A stretch of 35,622 bases of DNA from Gammaproteobacteria bacterium (lineage in GTDB: Bacteria; Pseudomonadota; Gammaproteobacteria; Steroidobacterales; Steroidobacteraceae), in NCBI GenBank assembly GCA_020029545.1, contig JAIBJL010000007.1, forward strand, positions 1 to 35,622, given 5' to 3'. Position 1 is the first letter of the stretch, and the number at the start of each line of letters is the position of its first letter. This document shows positions 1 through 7,280 of the stretch, one piece after another. The notes below the pieces were generated by a model. The model was not told the origin of the DNA. It did not search any database and worked only from the letters and a program-made list of their open reading frames with translations. The translations under genes were made by a program, and so were the position numbers.

Positions 1-79
1 CCGGGAACACCTCGCCGGTTTGCGGATTGACGCCGTTGGCCAGTGCCGACACGATGCTGAGCGCTTTGACTTCATCCAT
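1..79 (-). CDS. Conserved hypothetical protein, N-terminal fragment
   Basis: Only the first 26 codons are inside the window; the gene runs off the left edge on the minus strand. The visible start reads MDEVKALSIVSALANGVNP, then QTGEVFP. The ATG at 79-77 is preceded by a good purine-rich site (GAGGTG about 7 nt upstream), which fixes the start. The ALANGVNPxTGEVFP pattern resembles small conserved proteobacterial proteins of unassigned function, but that is recollection of a motif, not a family assignment. The 200 bp between this gene and the next (80-279) hold a divergent intergenic region and the heptad array at 249-273; I see no other gene there. Confidence 0.6.
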   Translation of the reverse strand, partial: MDEVKALSIVSALANGVNPQTGEVFP

Positions 80-248
80 GAATGACACCTCGCTAATAGC
101 TTTAAGAGCGAACCGGGCCCATGTGCTTCGCACTTCCCGGCTCTGCGCATCACTATATGCAGACCCGCACTGCACTACGTCACGCTAAACTGCGTATCCG
201 TCCATAAAATCGCCTGACAACACCGTGCGTATGAATTTCTGGCTGTCG

Positions 249-273
249 CCCGTAGCCCGTAGCCCGTAGCCCG
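249..273. repeat. Heptad array, family A (CCCGTAG x3.5), solitary arm
   Basis: Three perfect tandem copies of CCCGTAG plus CCCG end 6 nt before the CPBP start codon. The minus strand carries four GGG tracts with 4-nt CTAC loops, a canonical G-quadruplex pattern. The flank just upstream (236-248, TTTCTGGCTGTCG) resembles the flank of the array at 9579-9606, so the two are copies of one element. No inverted partner was found in 80-235. Confidence 0.85.
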
Positions 274-279
274 CCTCCC

Positions 280-1164
280 ATGCGCATATTCCTGATGTTT
301 GTCGGACTGCTCGCCGGCTCGCTGCTGATTGCGGCGGCACTCACCTATCCCGCGTGGCTGCTCGTAAGCCTGGTCTCCATCGAGCCGGTACATCGGGTCA
401 TGCATCGCGTCGCCATGTTGCTGGCCCTCGTTGGACTGGTTGCGCTGACGCGACGACTCGGCTTGTCCAATCGGGAGTCGTTGGGTTTCGGCATGCCGCG
501 CACGCAGTTCCTGCGGCAACTGATGGCGGGCTGGATCGGTGGTCTGCTGCTCATGCTGCCGCTGGTGTCGCTGCTGCTGTGGCTGGACGTTCGCGAGATC
601 CGTCCCGACAAGCTCACGGAGCTCGGCAAGCTCATCGCCAGCGGCATCGTATCGGGGCTGACGATTGCGCTGATCGAAGAAATATTTTTCCGCGGCATCT
701 TGTTCACGGCGATCCGGCGCACTTCGAGCGCACTCGCGGCGGTGGTCGCACCGAGCGCGCTGTATGCTTCGCTGCATTTTCTCGGCGGCAAACTCAGCGT
801 GCCGGCGGCCCAAGTGAATTGGGAGCACGGCTTCATCGTACTCGCCCGTCTGTTCGAACGTTACGTGCAGCCGCTGGCGCTTGCGGATTCGTTTCTTGCG
901 CTGTTTGCGCTGGGTATCCTGCTGTCGCTGTTCCGCCTACGAACTGGCTCCATTGCGGCGGGCATGGGGCTCCATGCCGCCGGCGTGGCCGTGATCGCGG
1001 TATTGCGAGGATCGACGCACCTGAACGAACACGACGCGCAGGCATTTCTCGTCGGCAGCTACGATGGCGTGATCGGCTGGGCCGCGCTGCTTTGGTTTGC
1101 GCTGCTCATTGCGAGCTTTGTCTCCTACGAACGTTTGGTGCAGCGTCGGCTTGAAGGGATGTAG
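280..1164 (+). CDS. CPBP-family intramembrane protease-like protein
   Basis: A polytopic membrane protein of 294 residues. The three CPBP (CAAX protease/bacteriocin-processing, Rce1-like) motifs are visible: EExxxR at E133-E134-R138 (EEIFFRG), a YxxxH motif ending at H166 (LYASLH), and a C-terminal H in GMGLHAAGV. Hydrophobic segments run through most of the chain, starting with the first 30 residues. Family members are metal-dependent intramembrane endopeptidases; bacterial roles include bacteriocin self-immunity and peptide maturation, but the substrate cannot be deduced. The start is odd: there is no purine-rich ribosome site and the heptad array 249-273 fills that position. An alternative start is the ATG at 295. 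The gene converges on the LON-domain gene and shows no operon partner. Confidence 0.85.
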   Translation: MRIFLMFVGLLAGSLLIAAALTYPAWLLVSLVSIEPVHRVMHRVAMLLALVGLVALTRRLGLSNRESLGFGMPRTQFLRQLMAGWIGGLLLMLPLVSLLLWLDVREIRPDKLTELGKLIASGIVSGLTIALIEEIFFRGILFTAIRRTSSALAAVVAPSALYASLHFLGGKLSVPAAQVNWEHGFIVLARLFERYVQPLALADSFLALFALGILLSLFRLRTGSIAAGMGLHAAGVAVIAVLRGSTHLNEHDAQAFLVGSYDGVIGWAALLWFALLIASFVSYERLVQRRLEGM

Positions 1165-1180
1165 GGGTGCGATCCAGGAC

Positions 1181-1280
1181 CTGGGGCGCGGGGCCTGGGG
1201 CCTGGGTCGGAAACTCGAATCCATGCAACATGCGCCGACGCGATCCGCCTCCTCCTACCCAGGCCCCACGCCCCAGGCCC
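1181..1280. repeat. Heptad inverted pair, family C (CTGGGGC), convergent gap
   Basis: The left arm (1181-1208) is four tandem heptads of the type CTGGGGC or GCGGGGC; the right arm (1256-1280) carries the inverted units GCCCCAG and GCCCCAC. The core between them is 47 bp. Each arm presents four GGG(G) tracts spaced by 3 nt on one strand, the plus strand for the left arm and the minus strand for the right, so each strand has a G-quadruplex-type motif. The pair fills the gap between two convergent genes and could fold as a long hairpin in either transcript. It lacks the T-run of an intrinsic terminator. Confidence 0.85.
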
Positions 1281-1295
1281 TATCTGCCTCCGGTT

Positions 1296-1889
1296 TCAAC
1301 CCGACATGCTGCCGGCAATCACCGGGATGCGTGCGCGCAAATATGCCAGGCGCGCCGGCGCATCGCTCATTTCCAGACAGCGCTGCCGGTCGCCGGGCAG
1401 CAAGGGCAGAATCTCCGCCAGGCGCATTGAAACCCAGACGGCATCGTCGTAGCGCGGTGTCGCGAGCCTGCGGCCTTCGGTCAGGCGCGGCCACAGTTCA
1501 CGCAGCACGCCGGCGAGATCCTCATGAACGGTCGGCACGTCGATGGGTGTCTCCGCAGCGATCCAGGTGACATCGGCGATATTCAGACCATCGGCTTGCC
1601 GACGCATGTCAACAACGCGAAAACGGCGGTCGCCCGTTGCCGTGATACCGAGCAGGCCATCGTCCAGTCGCTCGAAGTCGATGATGTTCGCGATCGTACC
1701 GACCGTGGTCGTCTTGACCTCGGTGCCAGCTTCCATGCCATCGAGAATCAGCACGACACCGAATCCCGCGCTATCGCGCAGGCAGCGGCTGATCATGTCG
1801 ACATAGCGCGTTTCGAAAATACGCAGCTTCAACGCGCCTTCAGGAAACAGCACCGTTCGCAACGGGAACAGGGGAATCGTGTCGGACAT
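1296..1889 (-). CDS. LON N-terminal-domain protein (no protease domain)
   Basis: A 197-residue protein beginning with the LON substrate-binding fold: IPLFPLRTVLFPEGALKLRIF then ETRYVDMI, the classic first two strands of this domain. Length and ending show it is a stand-alone domain; there is no AAA+ ATPase and no Ser-Lys protease. Such proteins are common in proteobacteria, usually annotated as LON peptidase substrate-binding domain proteins. Their function is poorly defined; a role in binding unfolded or specific substrate proteins is inferred from the domain. It lies downstream of mpl on the same strand with an 82-bp gap filled by a heptad inverted pair. There is no clear ribosome-binding site before its ATG: that stretch is the array's C-rich side in the coding direction. 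Confidence 0.88.
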   Translation of the reverse strand: MSDTIPLFPLRTVLFPEGALKLRIFETRYVDMISRCLRDSAGFGVVLILDGMEAGTEVKTTTVGTIANIIDFERLDDGLLGITATGDRRFRVVDMRRQADGLNIADVTWIAAETPIDVPTVHEDLAGVLRELWPRLTEGRRLATPRYDDAVWVSMRLAEILPLLPGDRQRCLEMSDAPARLAYLRARIPVIAGSMSG

Positions 1890-1897
1890 AGGAATGA

Positions 1898-1977
1898 CTG
1901 TGGGCGGTAGGCCGTAGGCTGTGGGAAATCAGGCAGCATTCTGCTCCGGCCTACAGTCTACAGCCCACAGCCTATGG
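1898..1977. repeat. Heptad inverted pair, family B (CTGTAGG), overlaps mpl stop
   Basis: The left arm, 1898-1925, is four heptads (CTGTGGG, CGGTAGG, CCGTAGG, CTGTGGG). The right arm, 1950-1977, is the inverted series (CCTACAG, TCTACAG, CCCACAG, CCTATGG). The core is 24 bp. The last unit of the right arm contains the mpl stop codon (TAG on the minus strand at 1974-1972). The element therefore sits exactly at the mpl 3' end and directly ahead of the LON-domain gene start. Confidence 0.85.
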
Positions 1978-3345
1978 CTTTGTCTTCAGCGCCGCGAGCA
2001 GCTTCAGGTGAATCCCGCCGAAGCCGCCATTCGACATGATCAGCACGTGATCGCCTGGGCGTGCTTCTTTTGCCAACGCGGCAATCAGCTGATCGAGATC
2101 TTTCGCGACGCTGGCCCGCTCGCCGAGGACAGCGACCGATTCGGCCACATCCCAGTGCACGCTCGGCCCCTGATACATCCATACCCGGTCGGCGTGACTC
2201 AGCGATTTTGCGATCGCATCGCGGTGCGTGCCGAGCTTCATGGTGTTCGAGCGCGGCTCCAGTACCGCAATCAGGCGCGCATTGCCGATGCGGCGACGCA
2301 GTCCATCGATCGTGGTGTCGATGGCAGTAGGATGATGCGCAAAATCGTCATACACCGTCACGCCGTTTTCGACACCGCGCACTTCCATCCGGCGACGCAC
2401 ACCCGTGAACGAACGCAGCGCCTCGATGGAGGTCGCGACATCTACCCCGGCATGGCGTGCCGCAAGGATGGCCGCAAGCGCGTTCTCGGCATTGTGACGT
2501 CCGAGCATCGACCACTGCACGGCACCGACCTCGCGCTCGCCCTCCATGATCAGAAAGGAGGAATAGTCGCCACCGGGTTCGATCACGGCGTACCACGCTG
2601 TGTCGCCGCTCGCGGTCGCGGCAAAGCGTTCGACGGGCGTCCAGCAGCCCTTGTCGATCACTTCCATGACGTGCACGTCAGCCGCGTTGGCGACCACCAG
2701 GCCATTGTGCGGCACCATCCGCAGCAGCTGATGAAACTGCCACTGAATGGCGGCGACGTCGGGATAAATGTCCGCGTGATCGTGCTCGAGATTGTTCAGC
2801 ACCGCGGTGCGCGGCCGGTAATGGACGAACTTCGCGCGCTTGTCGAAAAAGGCGGTGTCGTACTCATCGGCCTCGACGACGAAGTGCCGGCCGCTGCCCA
2901 GTCGTGCGGTGACGTTGAAATTACCCGGCACACCACCGATGAGGAAACCTGGATTCAATCCGGCATGTTCGAGCAGCCAGGTGAGGATGCTGGAGGTCGT
3001 GGTCTTGCCATGCGTGCCGGCGACCGCAAGCGTCCAGCGATCCGCCAGGATGTGACGCGACAGCCACTCGGGTCCGGATGTGTAAGGAATACCGCTGTCC
3101 AGCAGTGCTTCGATCAACGCATTGCCGCGACTCATGACATTGCCGATCACGACCACATCCGGCTTGAGCGCCAGCTGCCCCGGGTCGTAGCCGTCGATGA
3201 GATCGATGCCCAGCGCAGTGAGCTGATCCGACATCGGCGGATAGACATTCTGGTCGGAGCCGGTGACACGATGCCCTGCGGCACGCGCCAACGCCGCAAT
3301 GCCTCCCATGAAGGTGCCACAGACGCCGAGAATGTGAATATGCAT
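1972..3345 (-). CDS. mpl: UDP-MurNAc:L-Ala-gamma-D-Glu-meso-DAP ligase
   Basis: A cytoplasmic murein-recycling ligase. It attaches the recovered tripeptide L-Ala-gamma-D-Glu-meso-DAP to UDP-N-acetylmuramate using ATP, short-cutting MurC/D/E. The N-terminus HILGVCGTFMGGIA is the Mpl/MurC Rossmann entry, the ATP loop GTHGKTTT is at residues 110-117, and the central-domain motifs LEHDHADIYP and DDFAHHPTAI follow. At 457 residues it matches the length of the E. coli enzyme and lacks MurC features, so Mpl is preferred. The start at ATG 3345 gives the full Rossmann N-terminus. No Shine-Dalgarno sequence is seen; the heptad array 3358-3385 lies 13 nt upstream. The stop codon is inside the family B array. 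Divergent from rnd. Confidence 0.96.
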   Translation of the reverse strand: MHIHILGVCGTFMGGIAALARAAGHRVTGSDQNVYPPMSDQLTALGIDLIDGYDPGQLALKPDVVVIGNVMSRGNALIEALLDSGIPYTSGPEWLSRHILADRWTLAVAGTHGKTTTSSILTWLLEHAGLNPGFLIGGVPGNFNVTARLGSGRHFVVEADEYDTAFFDKRAKFVHYRPRTAVLNNLEHDHADIYPDVAAIQWQFHQLLRMVPHNGLVVANAADVHVMEVIDKGCWTPVERFAATASGDTAWYAVIEPGGDYSSFLIMEGEREVGAVQWSMLGRHNAENALAAILAARHAGVDVATSIEALRSFTGVRRRMEVRGVENGVTVYDDFAHHPTAIDTTIDGLRRRIGNARLIAVLEPRSNTMKLGTHRDAIAKSLSHADRVWMYQGPSVHWDVAESVAVLGERASVAKDLDQLIAALAKEARPGDHVLIMSNGGFGGIHLKLLAALKTKP

Positions 3346-3357
3346 GCAGCAAGACCG

Positions 3358-3476
3358 GTGAGTGGTGAGTGGTGAATAGTGAATGGAAGGAAGGTCCCGA
3401 CGCTAGTCTCACACAGCCGGGGCCATTCGCGCTGGTGGTCATTCTGGCGGTTTCCCTCCACTATTCACCCCCTCAC
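3358..3476. repeat. Heptad inverted pair, family D (GTGAGTG), divergent promoter gap
   Basis: The left arm, 3358-3385, is four heptads (GTGAGTG twice, GTGAATA, GTGAATG). The right arm, 3455-3476, is the inverted set (CCTCCAC, TATTCAC, CCCTCAC with one extra C). The core is about 70 bp. The element occupies most of the 153-bp divergent space between mpl and rnd, so it must overlap or adjoin both promoters and both 5' leaders. The same units recur at 34386-34420 and 34587-34607. Confidence 0.85.
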
Positions 3477-3498
3477 GACTTACACGACCCATTCAACT

Positions 3499-4629
3499 GT
3501 GTCCCCCACACGTTACGCGCATACCGAATCCGAACTCGCACACGCACTGTCGCTGTTGGCCGCCAGCGATTTCGTCGCTATCGATACCGAATTCATGCGG
3601 GAGAGCACCTATTTCCCACGGCTATGCCTGGTGCAGGCGGCGACCGCGGAACATTGCGTGCTGATAGATCCGCTGGCCATCCAGGACCTGTCGGCATTGT
3701 GGGACTTTCTGCTCGACCGGCGCCGGTTGAAGGTGCTGCACGCTGCGCGACAGGATCTCGAGACGCTGACCATTGCGATGTCCCGATCGCAGCCGGGTGC
3801 GCCGACCAGCATTCCTGGTCCGTTATTCGACACACAGATTGCCGCGGGCCTGCTCGGGCATGCCGGACAGATTGGCTATGGGGGACTGGTCCAGGCGCGC
3901 CTCGATCATGTCCTGGTGAAAGGACACGCGCGCACCGACTGGACCCGTCGTCCGCTCAGTCCGGAGCAGCTCTCCTACGCCGCGGACGATGTGCGCTATC
4001 TCGTCCCGCTGTACCGCGATCTGCAGGCAGCATTGGCGGCGCGGGGCCGCACCGCGTGGGCCGACGAGGAGAATGCAACACTGGAAGATCCCAGTCTCTA
4101 TCGCACCGAACCCCAGGATGCGTGGCGTCGCTTGAAGGGGCTGGACCGCATGCAACCGGACCAACGCGCGATCATTAAGCTGCTGGCGCAATGGCGCGAA
4201 TCGCGAGCCATCGACAGCGACAAACCGCGTGGCTGGATTCTCGCCGATGAAGCCCTGCGGGAAGTCGCCGAACGTCGGCCCCAGTCGATCGACGATCTGC
4301 AGCGCATCCGTGGCATCCCGGAAGGCACGATCAAACGTCAGGGTGATGAGCTGCTGCGGCTGGTTCGCGAAGGACGACTGGCTGCCGGCAATGAAGCGGC
4401 TGCGACGATTCCGACCAAGCCAGATCCACAGCAGTTGGCGGAGGTTACGCGGCTGATGGCTGTGGTGCGGGCGCGGGCGCAGGCGTTACAGATTGCACCG
4501 GAACTGCTGGCGACCCGACGCGACGCCGAGCAGCTGGTATTTTCAGGCCACGCGGACCATGTCTTGCGTGGCTGGCGACGGCAAGCGATCGGGGACCAAC
4601 TCATCGCGCTCGCAGGACCGGCGAAATAG
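3499..4629 (+). CDS. rnd: Ribonuclease D
   Basis: A 3'-5' exoribonuclease that trims tRNA precursors and other small RNAs in the cytoplasm. The DEDDy exonuclease domain comes first: VAIDTEF (D, E), an Asp in HAARQDLETL, and YAADDVRYLVPLY with the final Asp and Tyr. An HRDC helical domain follows (QRAIIKLLAQWRESRA, then the second half around RLMAVVRARAQAL). I chose the GTG at 3499, giving 376 residues, essentially the E. coli length of 375. The longer reading from 3379 would translate the heptad array and adds 40 residues with no homology to the family. The GTG has no obvious ribosome site. Divergent from mpl; followed by convergent adk. Confidence 0.93.
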   Translation: MSPTRYAHTESELAHALSLLAASDFVAIDTEFMRESTYFPRLCLVQAATAEHCVLIDPLAIQDLSALWDFLLDRRRLKVLHAARQDLETLTIAMSRSQPGAPTSIPGPLFDTQIAAGLLGHAGQIGYGGLVQARLDHVLVKGHARTDWTRRPLSPEQLSYAADDVRYLVPLYRDLQAALAARGRTAWADEENATLEDPSLYRTEPQDAWRRLKGLDRMQPDQRAIIKLLAQWRESRAIDSDKPRGWILADEALREVAERRPQSIDDLQRIRGIPEGTIKRQGDELLRLVREGRLAAGNEAAATIPTKPDPQQLAEVTRLMAVVRARAQALQIAPELLATRRDAEQLVFSGHADHVLRGWRRQAIGDQLIALAGPAK

Positions 4630-4676
4630 TTCGACAACAGCGATCCCGACCCGCCGCTGACGGACCGGTTCGCGAA

Positions 4677-5588
4677 CTACTTCTTGCGTGCGGGCCGCTT
4701 CGCGGGGGCCTTTGCCTTGCGCTGCGCCTTCTTGCTGGCCGGCTTTGCTTTCGCCTTGGCTGGTACGGCCTTGCGCCTGGCAACCTTGCTTTTCGACTTG
4801 CTCTTTGCCGACCCCGAGACCGACTTGCGCTTGGCGGGTGCCTGCGACTTTGTAGACGGCTTCTTCGCAGCTGTCTTGCGCTTCGAGGATTTGCTCCTGG
4901 CGACCTTGCGGGCGCGAACCTTCACCTTGCCGGCCGGTGCTCCCCGCGTCAGTGCTGCAGATTCCATTCGCTGGAAGACATCTTCCAGCTCGCCCTCCCC
5001 GGCCACGGTCCGCAGCAGATTCAGCTTCGCGTAGTGCTGAACCAGCGGCCGTGTCTGTTGTTCATACACTTCGAGGCGCTTGCCGATCACGGCTTCCTTG
5101 TCGTCAGGACGCTGGAACAGTTCGGCACCATCCTTCGAACAACCGGTCGCACCGGGCGCCATGGAATGCACGTTGTACACAGTGCCGCACTTGGGACAGA
5201 TGCGACGGCCCGCCAGGCGCTCCATCAGCGTGGAATGGCGAACATCCAGCAGTAATACGGCGTCGAGCGGCTGACCGAGATCTTCAAGCAAGGCATGCAG
5301 CGAGTTCGCCTGATCGATGTTGCGAGGGAAACCATCGAGGATGAAACCCTTGGCCGCATCGGGCCGGCTGAGCCGCTGGCGGATCAAACCGAGCACGATG
5401 TCATCGGACACCAGCTGGCCCGCATCCATGACCGATTTGGCCTTCAGGCCCAGCTCCGTACCTTGTGCGACAGCCTCGCGCAGCAGATCGCCGGAGGACA
5501 CCTGCGGCACGCCATACTTGGCCTGCAGCCGCTGCGCCTGCGTGCCCTTACCCGAACCCGGCGCCCCCAGCAATACGATACGCATCAT
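4677..5588 (-). CDS. adk: Adenylate kinase with zinc-type LID and long basic tail
   Basis: Catalyses ATP + AMP = 2 ADP. The P-loop GAPGSGKGTQ is at residues 8-17, the AMP-binding helix contains SSGDLLREAV, and GFPRN is at 86-90. The LID domain has C131, C134, C150 and D153, the Cys3-Asp zinc arrangement known from Bacillus enzymes, whereas E. coli Adk has no zinc site. A normal enzyme ends near residue 218; here about 85 more residues follow, made almost only of K, A, R, S and P (KSKSKSK, KKAQRKAKAPAKRPARKK), resembling bacterial histone H1-like tails. Two Met codons open the gene; the GGGAG site favours the first (5588), while homologues start at the second. A 17-bp tandem duplication lies across the start. 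Divergent from pfp. Confidence 0.95.
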   Translation of the reverse strand: MMRIVLLGAPGSGKGTQAQRLQAKYGVPQVSSGDLLREAVAQGTELGLKAKSVMDAGQLVSDDIVLGLIRQRLSRPDAAKGFILDGFPRNIDQANSLHALLEDLGQPLDAVLLLDVRHSTLMERLAGRRICPKCGTVYNVHSMAPGATGCSKDGAELFQRPDDKEAVIGKRLEVYEQQTRPLVQHYAKLNLLRTVAGEGELEDVFQRMESAALTRGAPAGKVKVRARKVARSKSSKRKTAAKKPSTKSQAPAKRKSVSGSAKSKSKSKVARRKAVPAKAKAKPASKKAQRKAKAPAKRPARKK

Positions 5589-5619
5589 TCGATTGCGACT
5601 CCCATTCGATTGCGACTCC
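5586..5619. repeat. 17-bp perfect tandem duplication at the adk start
   Basis: The 17-bp unit CATTCGATTGCGACTCC occurs twice without a gap, at 5586-5602 and 5603-5619. The first copy contains the adk start codon (minus strand) and the GGGAG-like site preceding it. The second copy repeats start and site out to 5619, so an extra in-frame-independent ATG/GGAG combination lies upstream of adk. It is probably a recent slippage duplication, and it could change initiation. Confidence 0.8.
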
Positions 5620-5663
5620 CACGATAAAGAGGCGCTACCCTACAGAAAGACACTGCGAAGGGA

Positions 5664-5822
5664 AATGGGCGCGGGGCCCGGGGCGTGGGGCCTGGGCAAG
5701 AGAAGAGTTTAGAAGAATTATTAGAGCATCCGCTTGCCACGCATCATTACCGCGTGCTCGACGGATCGGCTCGGCTTCCTGTCCTGCCCGGGCCGGGCTT
5801 CGGGCCCCGCGCCCCAGGCCCT
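5664..5822. repeat. Heptad inverted pair, family C, adk/pfp divergent gap
   Basis: The left arm, 5664-5698, is five heptads (AATGGGC, GCGGGGC, CCGGGGC, GTGGGGC, CTGGGCA) with five GGG/GGGG tracts at 7-nt spacing on the plus strand. The right arm, 5797-5822, carries the inverted GCTTCGG, GCCCCGC and GCCCCAG. The core is about 98 bp and contains no recognisable gene. It lies between the divergent adk and pfp genes and so in both upstream regions. Same family as 1181-1280. Confidence 0.85.
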
Positions 5823-5873
5823 TTCTCTGAGCTATCCTTCCCAACTCTCCCCAACTTCCCCCGGTAGCGACCA

Positions 5874-7145
5874 ATGGCCACGAGAATTCCTGTCCGCAAT
5901 GCCTTCTACGCGCAGTCCGGTGGCGTCACCGCCGTCATTAACGCATCGGCATGCGGCGTGATCGAAGCGGCGCGCAAGCAGAAAAAGATCGGCAAGCTGT
6001 ATGCCGGACGTCATGGCATCGTCGGCGCGCTCACCGAAGACCTGATCGACACCAGCAAGGAATCCGCGGCTGCCATCCGGGCGCTGCGCCACACGCCGGC
6101 AGGCGCATTCGGGTCGGCTCGCTACAAGCTCAAGAAATACGAAGACACCCCGGCACAGTACGAGCGCCTGATCGAAGTGTTCAAGGCACATGACATCGGT
6201 TATTTCTTCTACAACGGCGGCGGCGATTCGGCGGATACCTGCCTGAAGGTGTCGCAGCTGGCGGAAACATTGGATTTCCCCATCCAGGCCATCCATGTGC
6301 CCAAGACCGTGGACAACGATCTCCCCATCACCGACTGTTGCCCCGGTTTTGGCTCGGTCGCGAAATACGTCGCGGTATCGATCCGCGAAGCCGGCTTCGA
6401 TGTCGCCTCGATGGCCAAGACCTCGACGAAAGTCTTCATCATGGAAGTGATGGGACGCCATGCGGGCTGGATTGCGGCAGCCGGTGGGCTGGCGGCCGAG
6501 CAGGCGGGCGATGCGCCGCATATCATTCTGTTTCCCGAAATCACCTTCGACGAGGAAAAGTTCTGCGCACGCGTCAAACAATGCGTGGAGAAATACGGTT
6601 ACTGCGCCGTGGTCGTCTCCGAAGGCGTGCGTAACAGCGAAGGGAAATTTCTCGCCGACGCGGGTATTCGCGATGCTTTCGGTCATGCACAGCTAGGCGG
6701 CGTGGCGCCGGTGGTCGCGCAACTGGTCAAGTCGAAACTCAACTACAAGTATCACTGGGCCGTAGCCGACTATCTGCAGCGGGCAGCACGCCACATCGCC
6801 TCGAAGGTGGATGTCGAACAGGCTTACGCCGTGGGCAAAGCGGCCGTTGAATTCGCAATGAAAGGGCACAATGCAGTCATGCCCACGATCGTGCGGGTCG
6901 CGGACAAACCTTACCGATGGAAGATCGGCAGCGCGAATCTGGCGGAGGTCGCGAACCAGGAAAAAATGCTACCGCGCGACTACATTACTGCCGACGGCAT
7001 GCACATCACGGCGAAGGCACGGCGTTATCTGGCACCGCTGATCAAGGGCGAAGACTATCCGCCTTACAAGGATGGACTGCCGCAGTATGTAACCTTGCGC
7101 AACACGCCCGTAAAGAGCAAGACCGGCAAATCCTTTGTGGTATAG
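5874..7145 (+). CDS. pfp: Pyrophosphate-dependent 6-phosphofructokinase
   Basis: Reversibly phosphorylates fructose 6-phosphate with PPi instead of ATP, in glycolysis and gluconeogenesis. It is 423 residues long. The donor loop reads NGGGDS at 114-119: Asp118 occupies the position that is Gly104 in E. coli ATP-PFK. In PKTVDND (K144, D147, D149) a Lys replaces the Gly of ATP enzymes. These two substitutions are the known PPi-dependent signature. MEVMGRHAGW is the substrate-binding region. The first Gly in GGGDS replaces the usual Asp or Asn, a less common variant. The start at 5874 gives the expected N-terminus (AQSGGVTAVINA) but lacks a purine-rich ribosome site. It is followed at 135 bp by hppA, a functional partner that makes or consumes the same PPi. 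Confidence 0.95.
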   Translation: MATRIPVRNAFYAQSGGVTAVINASACGVIEAARKQKKIGKLYAGRHGIVGALTEDLIDTSKESAAAIRALRHTPAGAFGSARYKLKKYEDTPAQYERLIEVFKAHDIGYFFYNGGGDSADTCLKVSQLAETLDFPIQAIHVPKTVDNDLPITDCCPGFGSVAKYVAVSIREAGFDVASMAKTSTKVFIMEVMGRHAGWIAAAGGLAAEQAGDAPHIILFPEITFDEEKFCARVKQCVEKYGYCAVVVSEGVRNSEGKFLADAGIRDAFGHAQLGGVAPVVAQLVKSKLNYKYHWAVADYLQRAARHIASKVDVEQAYAVGKAAVEFAMKGHNAVMPTIVRVADKPYRWKIGSANLAEVANQEKMLPRDYITADGMHITAKARRYLAPLIKGEDYPPYKDGLPQYVTLRNTPVKSKTGKSFVV

Positions 7146-7280
7146 TCCAGCGCCTTTCGCGCGTTGATATCGCACCAGTTGCTTGATTTTCAAAGCAATA
7201 AGCGGCGCCGTAGCGCTCGCGACAGTCAGCGCTCGTCCATAACATTTCAGACAACGAAAGCCCGTTCGGGAGGGAAATAC

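Noticed and set aside
175-828. 217-residue open frame on the minus strand opposite the CPBP gene
   Set aside because: Gln/Arg/His-rich shadow text with no domain; the opposite strand encodes a membrane protein with three catalytic motifs.
1921-3375. 484-residue open frame on the plus strand across mpl
   Set aside because: Antisense shadow of a clearly recognised Mpl ligase; composition is that of a high-GC reverse frame.
7146-7280. Riboswitch or small RNA in the pfp-hppA gap
   Set aside because: Only weak stems (around 7180-7202 and 7213-7236) and no known riboswitch core were recognised.
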